Translations under genes and position numbers: made by a program
DNA from: Rheum nobile
Taxonomy: Eukaryota > Streptophyta > Magnoliopsida > Caryophyllales > Polygonaceae
Assembly (NCBI GenBank): GCA_027886185.1
Contig: WOAB01000568.1
Coordinates: 12,160,501-12,224,500, forward strand
Length of the DNA stretch: 64,000 bases
Direction of reading: 5' to 3'
Part shown: in pieces, positions 11,744 through 22,640 of the stretch
Position numbering within the stretch: position 1 is the stretch's first letter
Layout of the letters: every line of letters starts with the position of its first letter
The notes under the pieces: model-generated
Databases searched by the model: none
Told to the model about the DNA's origin: nothing
The model's input: only the letters and a program-made list of their open reading frames with translations

Positions 11744-13341
11744 TGATCAGTGTTATTTTGTAGTGCATATCTAGGGGTTATTACCAGGTTTGAGGCGTCA
11801 TTTGGTTGGATTTAGAGCACAATTTGAGATTATGGAGTTGGAGCAGAGAAGTGTGATTTTAGTGGTCTGAAGGAGCTAATTGGAGACATCCAGAGGAAGA
11901 GGAGTTGACCACTTGAGGAGATGGCGAAATTCCCGAGAAAAGTGAAGGTCGCGGCCATCTACTGCGAGGCGAAGCCAGAATAATTAGACAAGCCCACGTG
12001 AAATTTGGAATGAAAGGAAGTTCGGCCAATTTGAAGGAAAGGCCCAAATTGCAGCTCGGCCCACGTGAAGAGCCCGCGTGGGGAAGCTGGAATGAAGTGC
12101 AAATTATTGCTGGAATTGGAAGAAATTCAGCCCAGGGAGGAAAGGCCCAAAATAAATGAAGTCCGGCCCACCGTGAAGATAAACGCGTGAAGTGAAATCC
12201 GGGAATTGAAGCTGGAAAGAGGCGAAGGCTTGACATCACCATGATGTCACCGCTGATGATTTGCATTGGAATGGGCTGCCGAGAAGCATGTGCTGGAGTG
12301 GGACCGAGAAAGTGAATTGGATTGGGCCGTGCGGAACAGCTGCTTGTAAGGGAGATGGGCCAAGAAGCTGTTGACGCATGTGAGCCGAGAATGTGTTGCT
12401 TCTGCTGCTCGTTTGCCGAGAATGAATACGGGATTAATTTGTCCCCGATATTCATTGTTTATTTTTGTTATTATTTTATTATTTTACACACTTTTAGAAT
12501 TAGGTTAAAACACCTTTTGTTAACTAGTTGCCGTGATCAATTAGTTAGACCTAGTTTCATTCATCGTTGTTTTTACCTTTTGCCCAGGCAGACAATTGAA
12601 GCCTTTAGATTGATTGTATTGTGAGTTTATTCTTTTACTCTTTCTATGATTATTTTAATTCTCTCTCGTGCTTAATTTCATTGATTATATATCGATTCCC
12701 CTTGATTTGTTGATTAGGAAATCAAATAGATTTTAATAGTAGTTCCCTCTAGATTGACAACCTAGAGAAATTAGTATTATGCTATTGGTTCCCATTTTCC
12801 ATACAACCTGTTGAGATTGTTATTGATCATATTACTAAGGATTGGAGGATATTGGTTGAGAATCTAAATCCCTTAGTTTGTGTAGAGAATTAATTGCATG
12901 CAATTGTATGACTGGTTGCTATACTTGCATGTACCTATCTATTCCTGAACTTCCTGCTGCTATTGAATTAAATCGTGAAGGTTAGTAGGGATTTGTTTAA
13001 TAGTTAGGGTTATCAGGACTGGTTGGACTGGTAACTAATTCAGAACAGGGATTAGGACTTTCATGAGTATTGAGGACTAGGAATAATCAATGATCGATCT
13101 ATCAATCTGAAGTGTGGATATTTGTTTGGCTGAGTTATTTCCCTAATTTGATTTCAAGTCTTTGCTTTTATTTATTTTGTTTTTAATCAGAAACCCTCCT
13201 TGGTTACTTGTTGGTATACAATTACATCGTTGGAATAGTATTTGATTCTCTGTGGGATTCGACCCTTACTTAACTTACCAGACTACATTAGTTAGGTTTG
13301 TTTAGGATTATTTTGTTTAGGTGTCACGACAACGCCTATCA
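11744..13341 (+). repeat. 3' LTR (1598 bp)
   Basis: It begins TGATCAGTG and ends CACGACAACGCCTATCA. It contains the palindrome TGACATCAccaTGATGTCA at 12231-12249 and the conserved downstream blocks seen in the other LTRs of this family. Open stretches in both strands (for example 11859-12455, minus) lie wholly inside the LTR and show no known domain. Confidence 0.8.
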
Positions 13342-14449
13342 TGCCTCTAGTTTGAGATTTGTGGGCTCCCATGCTTTGTGTTGTGTCTTTTAAGTTTTTT
13401 CTTTAGTCTTTCATAAACATTTTCCCGACTTGTTCGAGATATGGATGCGTACATCTCGACCTCTCATACCCTACTTGTGCAGGGCTATACTGGGTTGATT
13501 GTTTTTATTGTTTACATAAAGAGTTAAACGAGTTAGGACGTTACACAAATCAAAACAAAGAGTTCACATGTTACACAATGTCAAAACAAATGGTTAGGCC
13601 CTTAGATATGCAAAATTAGATTGATTTCGTTTCTCACAAACTAAATTGGTTATTTTGACTACAGAAAATTGAAAACTATAAACTAAGGGTAAAAAGTATA
13701 TCGTTAATCTTCCTAAAAATAAAATAAAATAATAAAAATATTACAATCAAAGCATGACCCTGCCCGTGTCTCAATTGATAGTCTTCATGTAATATTGTCA
13801 CAACATTCTCTGGACCTTGCGTAAAAGAACTACATGTTTTGCTTTTCTCGATCGAATTTGACCTATTAGGACTGATTATGGGTGGTATATCAACATAGTA
13901 GATGATGCTATTTGAATATCAACTGTAAAGAATACCATTTGTGACGCAATTAGAATGAGTAATTACAACTCTAGCTCTTCGAAGATTACCATTTATATTA
14001 TCTAACTCAAAAAGTTAATCTTGTTTTAGAATTACCTTCAACATTTGGTTATTTCCTATAGTTTTTAGTCAATATTGGGGTATTAGGGTTATTTTATCAA
14101 ACATTAACATGATTTTCGATGATGGTATTGTACATAAATTTCTTACAAAAATTAAAAATATCACATTTTCAAAATGAATCCATAAAAAATTCTCAGAGAT
14201 GATTTAATTGATTTTAAAGAAATATTTTACATTATTTATTATTCTCTCTTTAAAAAATATCCTAAAAAATATATGCACTATCAGTGCCCATAAAACCAAA
14301 GTTTTAGTCATTCAAGGGCCAATTAAGATGGGTCATCGGAGTTACATGAAAGACTTTCAAGCAAATCAAGAGCTTTTAATTTTCATTCGTAAGGATACGA
14401 TAGATTGAGAATTAAAAGCTCTTGATTTGCTTGAATGTCTTTCCCGTTT
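13342..14449. other. 1.1 kb without a recognised gene
   Basis: AT-rich, no domain-bearing ORF. It contains a strong inverted repeat (14349-14442), described separately, and ends in CGTTT, the left duplication of the following solo LTR. Confidence 0.4.
14349..14442. repeat. Near-perfect 34-bp inverted repeat with short loop
   Basis: The arms are 14349-14382 and 14409-14442, differing at one or two positions and separated by 26 bases. Transcribed from either strand this would fold to a long hairpin of the size of a plant microRNA or siRNA precursor. No flanking target duplication is evident, so it is not obviously a MITE. Confidence 0.75.
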
Positions 14450-15942
14450 TGATAAGCACTACTTTGTAGGGCTTAACTAAGAGTTATTAGAGGGTTTTAT
14501 TGGTGTCATTCGGGTAAATTTAGACACATTCATGTGCATGGTATTTGGGGGCGAAGATTGGTGTTTTGGTGATGTTTTGAGCTTATTGGAGTACATTTGA
14601 AGATTCGGGATATGGAGCCACCAATGAGTATGGAGTTAGAGAGGAGAAGTGTGGATTTGGTGGTCTGGAGAAGCAAATTGAAGATATCCAGAGGAAGAGA
14701 AGTTGACCACTGAGGAGACGAAGAAGAACCAAGGAGAGAGTCCACACGAGAGTAGAAGAACAATGTGCTGAATTCAATTGATTCGTTCTCTCTACTCAGA
14801 TGTCCAAATGCAGTGATTCCAATTCGAGGAGTTAGATATTAAAGTCTACTACAATTCCCCAAAATATGAGCGCAATCCGAGTTGGGAATCAAAAGTTATG
14901 ACGTTTTTACGAAAGTGTCGCAGATGCTGAAAATCGAGAAGTAGCCGCGATCGCGGGTACTGTTCACCCGCGATCGCGGGTCATCAGCGCCGAAAGCTGC
15001 GTCTTTTCCTGAGCTTATCTTTTCATATTTCTTTTTCCCATTTTTTCTCATTTTAATTTAGTTATTTTCTTAATGGGCTAGGTCATTTGTTAGAGCCCTA
15101 TAAATACTTTTTTTTAGCATTAGATTTAAGAATCCACACTCTTATTCCACTTTAGTTGCAATTTTCATCGTTGTTTACTTTTCCTTTGAAGTTTTACCAT
15201 GACTATGAGGAGCTAAGCCTCTTTGGCTTAGTCTGGCAATGGAAGCTTAAGTTTTGATTATTGATTGTGAGGTTATGTTCCTTTTCTTAATTCCTATTGG
15301 ATTATATTATCTCTTCTAAGCTTATTTCATTGGATTTCATTGATTGCAGTAGCTCGCGCAACTAGTTGTTGTTGGTGATTTTCATATTGCTAGGATTAGG
15401 AAACTGTTGGGCTAACGTCCTATTCCGCTGTAGCAACTACAATTTACATGCTCTGGTTGAAATTGTTCTATTGTAGGGAGAGATAATTACATGGTAAATG
15501 CATCTGAGCGAGCGTTCTGTGTATCCCGGTTAATTCTTATATGCATTGCTGCCTTTGGGTTGAACCTTTAGTGGTACTAGGGTTATTCATTTGTAATGGT
15601 TCTTTGTGGAAGGTTTCCCTCTGAATCTACACAAGATCGGGACAAGAATAATCATAGGAAGGAATTAGAAGTAATCTAGGATCAACCAACCAAAACTTAA
15701 GTGAAAATTGCCTGGCTAAGTGTTTTCTCACATTTGATTGCATATTATTTATTCTGTTTTATTTCTTACTAGATTTAAACCTCACAAACCCCCCTTGTTA
15801 CTGCTATTCGATTGGTATTCGATTTGTGATAAGAAAATAGACGCTTGTGATTCTCTTGGAATTTCGACTCCTGCTTGCTTACTATACTAGTTTAAAAGTT
15901 GAGGTTTATTTTGATTTGACATAACGACCTTAGACCACGTCA
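14450..15942 (+). mobile_element. Solo LTR (1493 bp) with 5-bp TSD
   Basis: It starts TGATAAGCACTACTTTGTAG and ends ACCACGTCA. The 5-bp duplication CGTTT sits at 14445-14449 and 15943-15947. It has the same block order as the LTRs at 1-791, 11744-13341 and 33166-33954 (GGCTTAGTCTGGCAATGG, CTGGCTAAGTGTTTTC, a GACTCCTGC-like block). Two identical GC palindromes, CCGCGATCGCGG, lie at 14945-14956 and 14968-14979. No internal region or second LTR is present, so it most likely arose by LTR-LTR recombination. Confidence 0.88.
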
Positions 15943-16759
15943 CGTTTTTTCGTGATTTTCAGTCTAATTTTTATTTTATATTAATAATAGTCTTCTCAAA
16001 ACCCAAGAAAGAAATGCCAAAAAATTAAACTTTTTTTTATAGGTCTGTACATAAACACCAAAATGAGAAAACAAAAATTGTGCATGTTAGTTGTCTCCAG
16101 AGCAATCATTTCCCACCCTCCCTCGAATCCCAAAACCCACATAACATTGTCTCTCTCCACTGCACTGCTCAAGCCTCAAGCAAGCCTCAACTCTCTGGTA
16201 GTAGTGCTGTGTACTGTACTCATCTACACACCCTCCTTGGCTTGGCTTGGCTTCGTTGCATTTAGTTTGAATCTTCAATGCACTCCACCCTCTCCAACGC
16301 TTTTCTCTGCATTGATGAATCACTGTATTTAATGGATCTGTAGTCTGTTCTTGTTTTTGGCTTATTACTACTGCTCACTACTCAGCCATCTCCATCACCT
16401 CCGCTTAATTGCACTCTGGAAACCAAATCACTTCATATTATCATAAATCATTACTGTAGGCTGTAGCTGATCGAGAATCGAGATCCCTTCCCCCAATTCT
16501 TTAATGCCATTTCTCTCTGCACACCCCTCCAATTTCTCTTCTCTCACTTCAGCAGCATCCCCTCAGTACTCAGGAGGCGAGAGCGTGACAGAAACAAACG
16601 GACAAATTAGGCTTAATCGATCTTCAAAACCAGGCCTCCACACTCGTTGAAGGGTCAATGTAGCTCCGCCTTTCTCAATTTGTTCGATTTCTGGCCCTTC
16701 CGTTGCTGTCAGAGCTTGATCTGTTGCAGGCAGCTATACTCCAATCGATTTTCGGGAGA
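15943..16759 (+). promoter_or_regulatory. Upstream and 5' leader region of the ORP gene
   Basis: From about 16100 the sequence becomes pyrimidine-rich, with CTCTCTCC and CCTCCC stretches typical of plant promoters and 5' leaders. It runs into the ATG at 16760. I could not place a TATA box or transcription start. The solo LTR ends only about 820 bp before the start codon, so its sequence could lie in the promoter. Confidence 0.45.
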
Positions 16760-19700
16760 ATGAATCCTTTGTGCTGCATTGCTCCGGTGTCGATCGATCG
16801 CGAGAAGAGCCCCAACGTGGTCTCGAATCCGCCCGGCGCGCAGTGCCAATTAGGTTTAGCGAAGAATACAGGGTACAACTCGAGGCACAGCTACTCCGCA
16901 GCTCAAGTCTCGTCGACTGGCCTTACTGCCGCCGGGCCCGGGCTCGATCTTCTCAGCCACCACGAGGCGGAGGACGTGCTGGTCGACGGCAAGGATTCGA
17001 GGGCCCTCCACGGCGGATGCTCGGCTTCGGAGGCGGCGGTTGCGGGTATTCTGTACAAGTGGGTGAACTATGGGAAGGGATGGAGGTCGAGGTGGTTTCA
17101 GCTAGAAGATGGGGTGTTGTCGTATTACAAGGTGCACGGGGCTGATCGGATTCTGATGAGCCCTGGAAGAGACAAGGCTGTGAAGGTGATTGGGGACGAA
17201 TCTGTCAAGTTTGTGAGGAAGAACAGTTGGGGGAATAATCGGCTTAGTGTATCGGCCAAGCAGGGGAAACCGTTTGGGGAAGTTCATTTGAAGGTTGAAG
17301 ATTCTCTTTTTCTGGGTTTTTTATATAGTTTTGGCTGTTTGATTGTTTGTTTGTGGTAGGTAGGGTTAGATACTTAAATTGCATGGCCTGCATTTTGTGT
17401 ATCTAGTTTTTTTGTTGAAATGATTTAGTTGGGTTTTACTCTGATTTCTTATTAGAATTTTTGATTAGTGGGCAGTCTGTGAAGTTATAATCTTGGTCCA
17501 GGTGTCAATTTGATGAACAAATCTTGATTTAGTCTTGAATCAAAACATTTTGGGATTAGGTTTGTGGTGCTGTCTTAGCAATTAGCTGGTCAAAATGTTG
17601 CGAGTTTTAACCGCGCAATTTATGTCTCCAGTTCAATTTTCTGTGTCTGAATGTTAAGAGGAAATACTTGCTCAATTGGGTCTCGTTTCTAGCAAGAGAT
17701 TTGTGATGTTTCATAGCACAACAAAAGTTGTGGAAATGTGCTGGTTGGTAGATATATGTTCATTACCTTCTTTCTGTTCTTTCATTACATGTAATTCTGC
17801 AGAATCATTCACCATTGTTCGTATGAATGCCAGGTTTCTTCAGTTCGTGCCAGCAAGTCAGATGACAAACGCCTCATAATATTTACGGGGACAAAGACTC
17901 TTCACTTGCGCTGTGTAACTAAAGAGGATAGAGCAGCATGGATTGAGGCATTGTTAGCTGCAAAAGATCTTTTCCCTAAAGTGTCAACTAATAATGATGA
18001 GGCTCCTGCAGAAGACATTGTCATATCAACGGAGAAGCTACGGCTGAGGTTGACACAGGAAGGCATTGGAGAGACAATCATCACAGACTGTGAGTCGATC
18101 ATGCTGTCAGAAGTCTCAGGGCTTCAAAATCAGTTGAGGACCCTTCAACAGAAACATATTGAACTAGTGGACACTTTGAGGCAGCTAGAGGTATTTACCA
18201 CTCAACATTATCTTCCTGCCTAATGTTAACAAGCTTACAAAAGTAATTGCAATATTGGCTGGAAATTGGTAATGAAGTTGTCTCATGTCATGTGCCTTTT
18301 TGTTTCTATTTTTCTTTACCATTTTCCACTTAAAATTCAGGCAGAGAAAATTGAGCTGGAGACTACAGTGGTTGACGAAACAAAGCGAAGAGATTCATGC
18401 TGTGGACAAGCAAATAGAAGATTCAGCGGTTAGATATACTTCAAAGCCATGATCTTCCACTAATTTTTTTTTTAAAGCTTTGTCTAATTCTCTACTGTCC
18501 TTCTTGTCATCAAGTATAATCTACTATTGATCATATGCTATATGAGTTCTATCTGCTTCTTTAGTTCCCTCTCTGTTGGCTAAGTGCGTTATATCTCATA
18601 TTACAAGCTCAGTTTCAGGCTTTCAGCTATCACCATAGATATTAGCATAATATATATCATTCTTCTTTTTGGCTTGATTTTAATTTACTCTTTTCCAACT
18701 TGCATGACAGATTTCTATTCGGTCATGTCGGAGGGAAGTGGAACTGATTCTGACGTGGATAATGAGAGTCAATATGGCGTTGATGCTGAAAGTGATGAAG
18801 ATGATGGAATCTATTTTGACACAAATGATTATTTATCGTCAGAATTTATCAGAAGTGCTTCCTGCAGGAGCAGGGATTCTATGGGGAATGGTTGTAGTTC
18901 AGTGTTGCATGACACACCCTCTTCCTTTCCTAACCCCTCGCAAGAGCTTCAAATGGGCATCAGACGGGTAGAATATCCATATATTAAAAGAAGAGACAGT
19001 CTACCAGAACCAAAAGAGAAAGATAAGCCCATTGGCTTGTGGTCAATTATCAAAGATAATATTGGAAAGGATCTCTCTGGAGTTTGTCTTCCTGTCTACT
19101 TTAATGAGCCTTTATCCTCGCTGCAGAAGTGCTTTGAAGATTTAGAATATTCGTACTTGGTAGATCAAGCCGTTGAATGGGCAAAGCAGGTCAGTGCAAC
19201 AAATTGGTTTTCTTGGTCATGCAATAGAATCTTTGAGCCATACCTTTCTGTTAACTTTTTCAAGCTTATGAAGCAACAACTGTGGATGTGCAGGGAAATG
19301 ACTTGATGAGAATTCTAAATATAGCGGCGTTTGCTGTATCTGGTTATGCCTCAACAGAGGGTCGGCAATGTAAACCTTTCAATCCTCTCCTTGGAGAGAC
19401 GTATGAGGCTGATTACCCAGACAAGGGCCTGCGTTTTTTTTCCGAGAAGGTACACTTGCTCATTTTTAGAATAAGATGAATCATAACTTCTGTTACAATC
19501 AAGGGTGTATGTTTGGTCTAGCTCATACTTCAAAAGGTCTATTTGAGTGTTCGGTATTCTTATATGAGTAGGATATAATTGTTATGGGTCCTCTAAAGTT
19601 AGCCTTTTAAAGTGATCCATATACATATCTGATATGTAGCACTTGTTTAGGTGAGTCATCACCCTATGGTCGTTGCTTGTCATTGTGAGGGCCGAGGCTG

Positions 19701-20911
19701 GAAATTCTGGGCTGACTCCAATCTCAAGGGCAAATTTTGGGGGCGTTCTATTCAGCTTGATCCTGTTGGCATTCTTACACTTGAATTTGAAGATGGTGAA
19801 ACTTTTCAGTGGAGCAAGGTCACCACTTCCATTTACAACATCATTATTGGTAAGATCTACTGTGACCATTATGGAACCATGCGTATCAAGGGCAGTGGAA
19901 AGTACTCCTGCAAGCTCAAGTTCAAGGAACAATCTATAATTGACCGTAATCCGCATCAGGTAAGGAATCCTGAATGATTTCATTCGCACTCAATAGTGAG
20001 AACCAATGTCTCATATTGCATGTTTGAAAGAGGGACAGATGAAAAGGTTCTCGCGTTGCTCTTGCTTTGGTAGTGCTGAAGTGTTGCTAGCTGAATGTTT
20101 AGGTACTTTTATCTGCTTATCTAGACCGAAGTCCACCTGCGAATTGAATGAATTACTCTTTTATCTTCGTATTGTGACAAATCTTGCTCTTTGAGGCGGA
20201 AATACAAAATCAAATAATGTGAATCAGTACCAATTACATGGCTTACTATCTTTGCTAATAATTGTTGGAGTTGCATGCAGGTTCATGGGTTTGTACAGGA
20301 CAACCATACTGGAGAGAAGGTGGCAATGCTTATGGGAAAGTGGGATGAGGCGATGTACTATGTTCTAGGGGATCCAAGCACAAAACCAAAGGGTTATGAT
20401 CCAATGACAGAAGCCATGTTGTTGTGGGAGAGAGACAATACTCCTACTAAGACTCGGTACAACCTCATGCCTTTTGCAATATCTTTGAATGAATTGACAC
20501 CCGGCCTTGGGGAGAAGTTGCCTCCAACAGACTCGAGGCTTAGGCCTGATCAGAGGCACTTGGAGAATGGAGAGTATGAGATGGCTAACTCAGAGAAGCT
20601 TAGGCTCGAGCAGTTACAACGCCAGGTAAAATTCTCTTCACAAAATATATATTCCCTCAAACTAAAAATAGTCCAACGAGTGACAATGCATTCCTGAATC
20701 CTGAACAAGTGTCTTTATATATCAAATGGCGCAGGCACGGAAAATGCAGGAGAGTGGGTGGCAACCTAGATGGTTTGAAAGAGACGAGGATGGTTGTTAC
20801 AGATACATTGGTGGATACTGGGAAGCTAGGGAGAAGGGTGATTGGGATGGGATCCATGATATATTCGGGCAGAGGAACGAGTTGCCTTCTTTATGTGTTG
20901 TAGAGGAATGA
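16760..20911 (+). CDS. Oxysterol-binding protein-related protein, ORP1-like (eight exons, 814 aa)
   Basis: Proposed exons are 16760-17293, 17834-18190, 18341-18428, 18711-19189, 19294-19449, 19651-19959, 20281-20625 and 20735-20911. All have GT-AG borders and keep one frame, giving 814 codons. The N-terminus MNPLCCIAPVSIDR is the start seen in plant ORP1-type proteins. A pleckstrin-homology domain spans about residues 95-220 (ILYKWVNYGKGWRSRWF near its start). A coiled-coil-prone segment follows. The lipid-binding ORD runs from about residue 432 (PIGLWSIIKDNIGKDLSG) and includes NPLLGETYE and the family signature as VSHHPM at residues 539-544. Family knowledge: these proteins bind sterols or phosphoinositides and act at membrane contact sites; the PH domain targets membranes. 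The usual signature ends HHPP; here the last position is M. No stop or frameshift is seen, so the gene looks functional. Confidence 0.93.
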
Positions 20912-21530
20912 ACATTTCCATCTTCATGTTCCTCTTCTCTTGTACCGTCTTCCTAAATCTGTAATTTTGCTTGTGGGCTTGAGCATGCTGTCTTCTCTTC
21001 TCCACATGCCCTTTTTAAGTATCACTAGATTGTAGGTTACAACACACGCTTGGTTGTGTATACAGGTTTCCGAGGCAGGTCGAACCCAGAAATTACTCGT
21101 ACCGTATTCGATGTTGGAACTCATTTTTTATGTGGCGTCGGTAATTTTTCCGGGCACAATTCCGGTGGGCTCCGGCCAACGACAATACCGGAAAATGGAA
21201 GCATTGACTTCGTCTACACGAGTACATTCTCGTAATGTACTCATAGGACAAAAATTATTTCCGTTTGAATGAGAAATGGAGGCCCAAAGTTGGGTGCATG
21301 AAGTGCATAAACTTGGAAAATGTTTGGGTAAATATTTGTCCCACATTGGAAGTTTGAAGGAACATTTCACTAGTATATATACTAGGAAATTGGATTCAAG
21401 GTTCTGGCATTGGGTCACCACCAATGTGTAATGGAGAGAGGACCTAGCTACAATTTAATTCGATTTAAATTGCATTCGTTAATTTCCGTATTGATTTCTG
21501 GTTGCATTTCTGTGAACAGATTCTGATATC
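20912..21530 (+). other. ORP 3' untranslated region and Copia leader or 5' LTR
   Basis: The first part is T-rich 3' UTR-like sequence. From about 21060-21110 it becomes the upstream part of the Copia element, perhaps a 5' LTR beginning TGTTGGAAC near 21112. A clear LTR end and a tRNA primer site before the gag ATG at 21531 could not be recognised, so the border is left open. Confidence 0.4.
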
Positions 21531-22640
21531 ATGACTGATATGACTGAGAAATCTGTCGCTGAGGTTGCTGGAGCCGGAAATGAAAATCCTGTTGAGTCGA
21601 CACCCCAAATTCAGTTTGGGAGTGGTCTGCCAGCAGTGAATTTGCCTACAGGGAATCTGCAAGCAGTAAATCTGCCAGCGGCGAATCTGAAAGCCACAGG
21701 GGTCGAAACTGATGCTCATCAGATTGTCCACCCGACTGCTTATCATGCTGTCCAACCGACAGTCCATATGCCTGATGCTGTAAACACATGCTTGATGCCA
21801 GAAAAGTTCGATGGAACTGGCTTCAAGACATGGCAGCAGAAGATGTTCTTTTTTCTGACCACATTGAAGCTAGAACGGTATCTGAATGAGGATAAGCATG
21901 TGCTTCTGCCTCAGAATATTGATGTTCTATCCCGAGCCAGCATTGATGCCTGGATTTATGGGGATTTTATGTGCAAAGGTTGAGTTCAAAGCCGTCTGAT
22001 AGATCCACTGTACAATGTGTACAATAAGATCAAGACTTCCAGGGAACTCTGGGTTGCCTTGAAAAAGAAGTACAAGTCTGAGGATGCGGGCTCCAAGAAG
22101 TTCGCAGTGGCGAAGTTTCTGGACTTCAAAATGGTGGACTCTAAGCCCATCATGGAGCAAGTTGAAGAGCTGCAGCTTCTCACGCATGAGATCATTGCTG
22201 AAGGAATGTCGATCTGTGAGACGTTCCAGGTGGTTGCGTTCATTGAGAAACTCCCTTCAGGATGGAAGGATTTCAAGAGCTACCTGAAGCACAAGCGAAA
22301 GACAATGACTGTAGAAGACTTGATAGTCAGGCTGCGGATTGAATCAACCAACCGCAAAGCAGATGGGGTTCAGCCTGTTGAATAGAAGGCTAACTTGGCG
22401 GAACACAAGGACAAAGGGAAGAAACGGAAGTTCCAACCCCAAAGCTCCAACAACTTCAAGAAGCAACCAGCTAAGAAGTTCAGTGGGAAATGCCATAAAT
22501 GTGGTAAAATGGGTCACAAGGCTGACGAATGTCGTTGCAAGGCTGATCCGCGCAAGGACAAGGGGAAATCCCAAGTCAACATGACTGAAGGCAGGCTCTC
22601 GGATGCAGATCTGTGTGCTGTAGTGTCTGAAGTCAACATG
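21531..22640 (+). pseudogene. Copia gag (capsid and CCHC nucleocapsid), two nonsense codons
   Basis: The ATG at 21531 opens a proline- and asparagine-rich N-terminus. A UBN2-type capsid follows (FDGTGFKTWQQKM near 21810, LWVALKKKY near 22050, VVAFIEKLPSGWK near 22230). A basic linker and one CCHC zinc knuckle come next, CHKCGKMGHKADEC near 22491-22532. In-frame stops at 21981 and 22383 break it. It would form the particle that packages element RNA. Confidence 0.85.

Larger units (their letters stand above)
10867..13341 (+). mobile_element. Rearranged non-autonomous LTR retrotransposon (TGAT...ATCA family)
   Basis: The element starts TGATCAGTGC and ends GCCTATCA. It is flanked by a perfect 5-bp duplication, TGCCT, at 10862-10866 and 13342-13346. 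The first 145 bases are repeated almost exactly at the start of the 3' LTR (11744 onward). The left LTR is then cut short and ends in TATCA at 11021, so about 1.4 kb of it is missing. The interior (11022-11743) has no ORF. It holds an inverted copy of the LTR end plus GGCGCC-type primer-site region near 11085-11125, repeated AAACCCGAAAGGGCG-like segments, and a polypurine stretch directly before the 3' LTR. It resembles Ty3-type non-autonomous elements but lacks coding sequence to prove the lineage. Confidence 0.8.

Noticed and set aside
11859..12455. 198-codon minus-strand ORF
   Set aside because: It lies entirely inside a 3' LTR, has low-complexity composition and no domain.
21500..21530. 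Copia primer binding site
   Set aside because: The sequence before the gag ATG only loosely resembles TGGTATCAGAGC, so the LTR border was left undefined.
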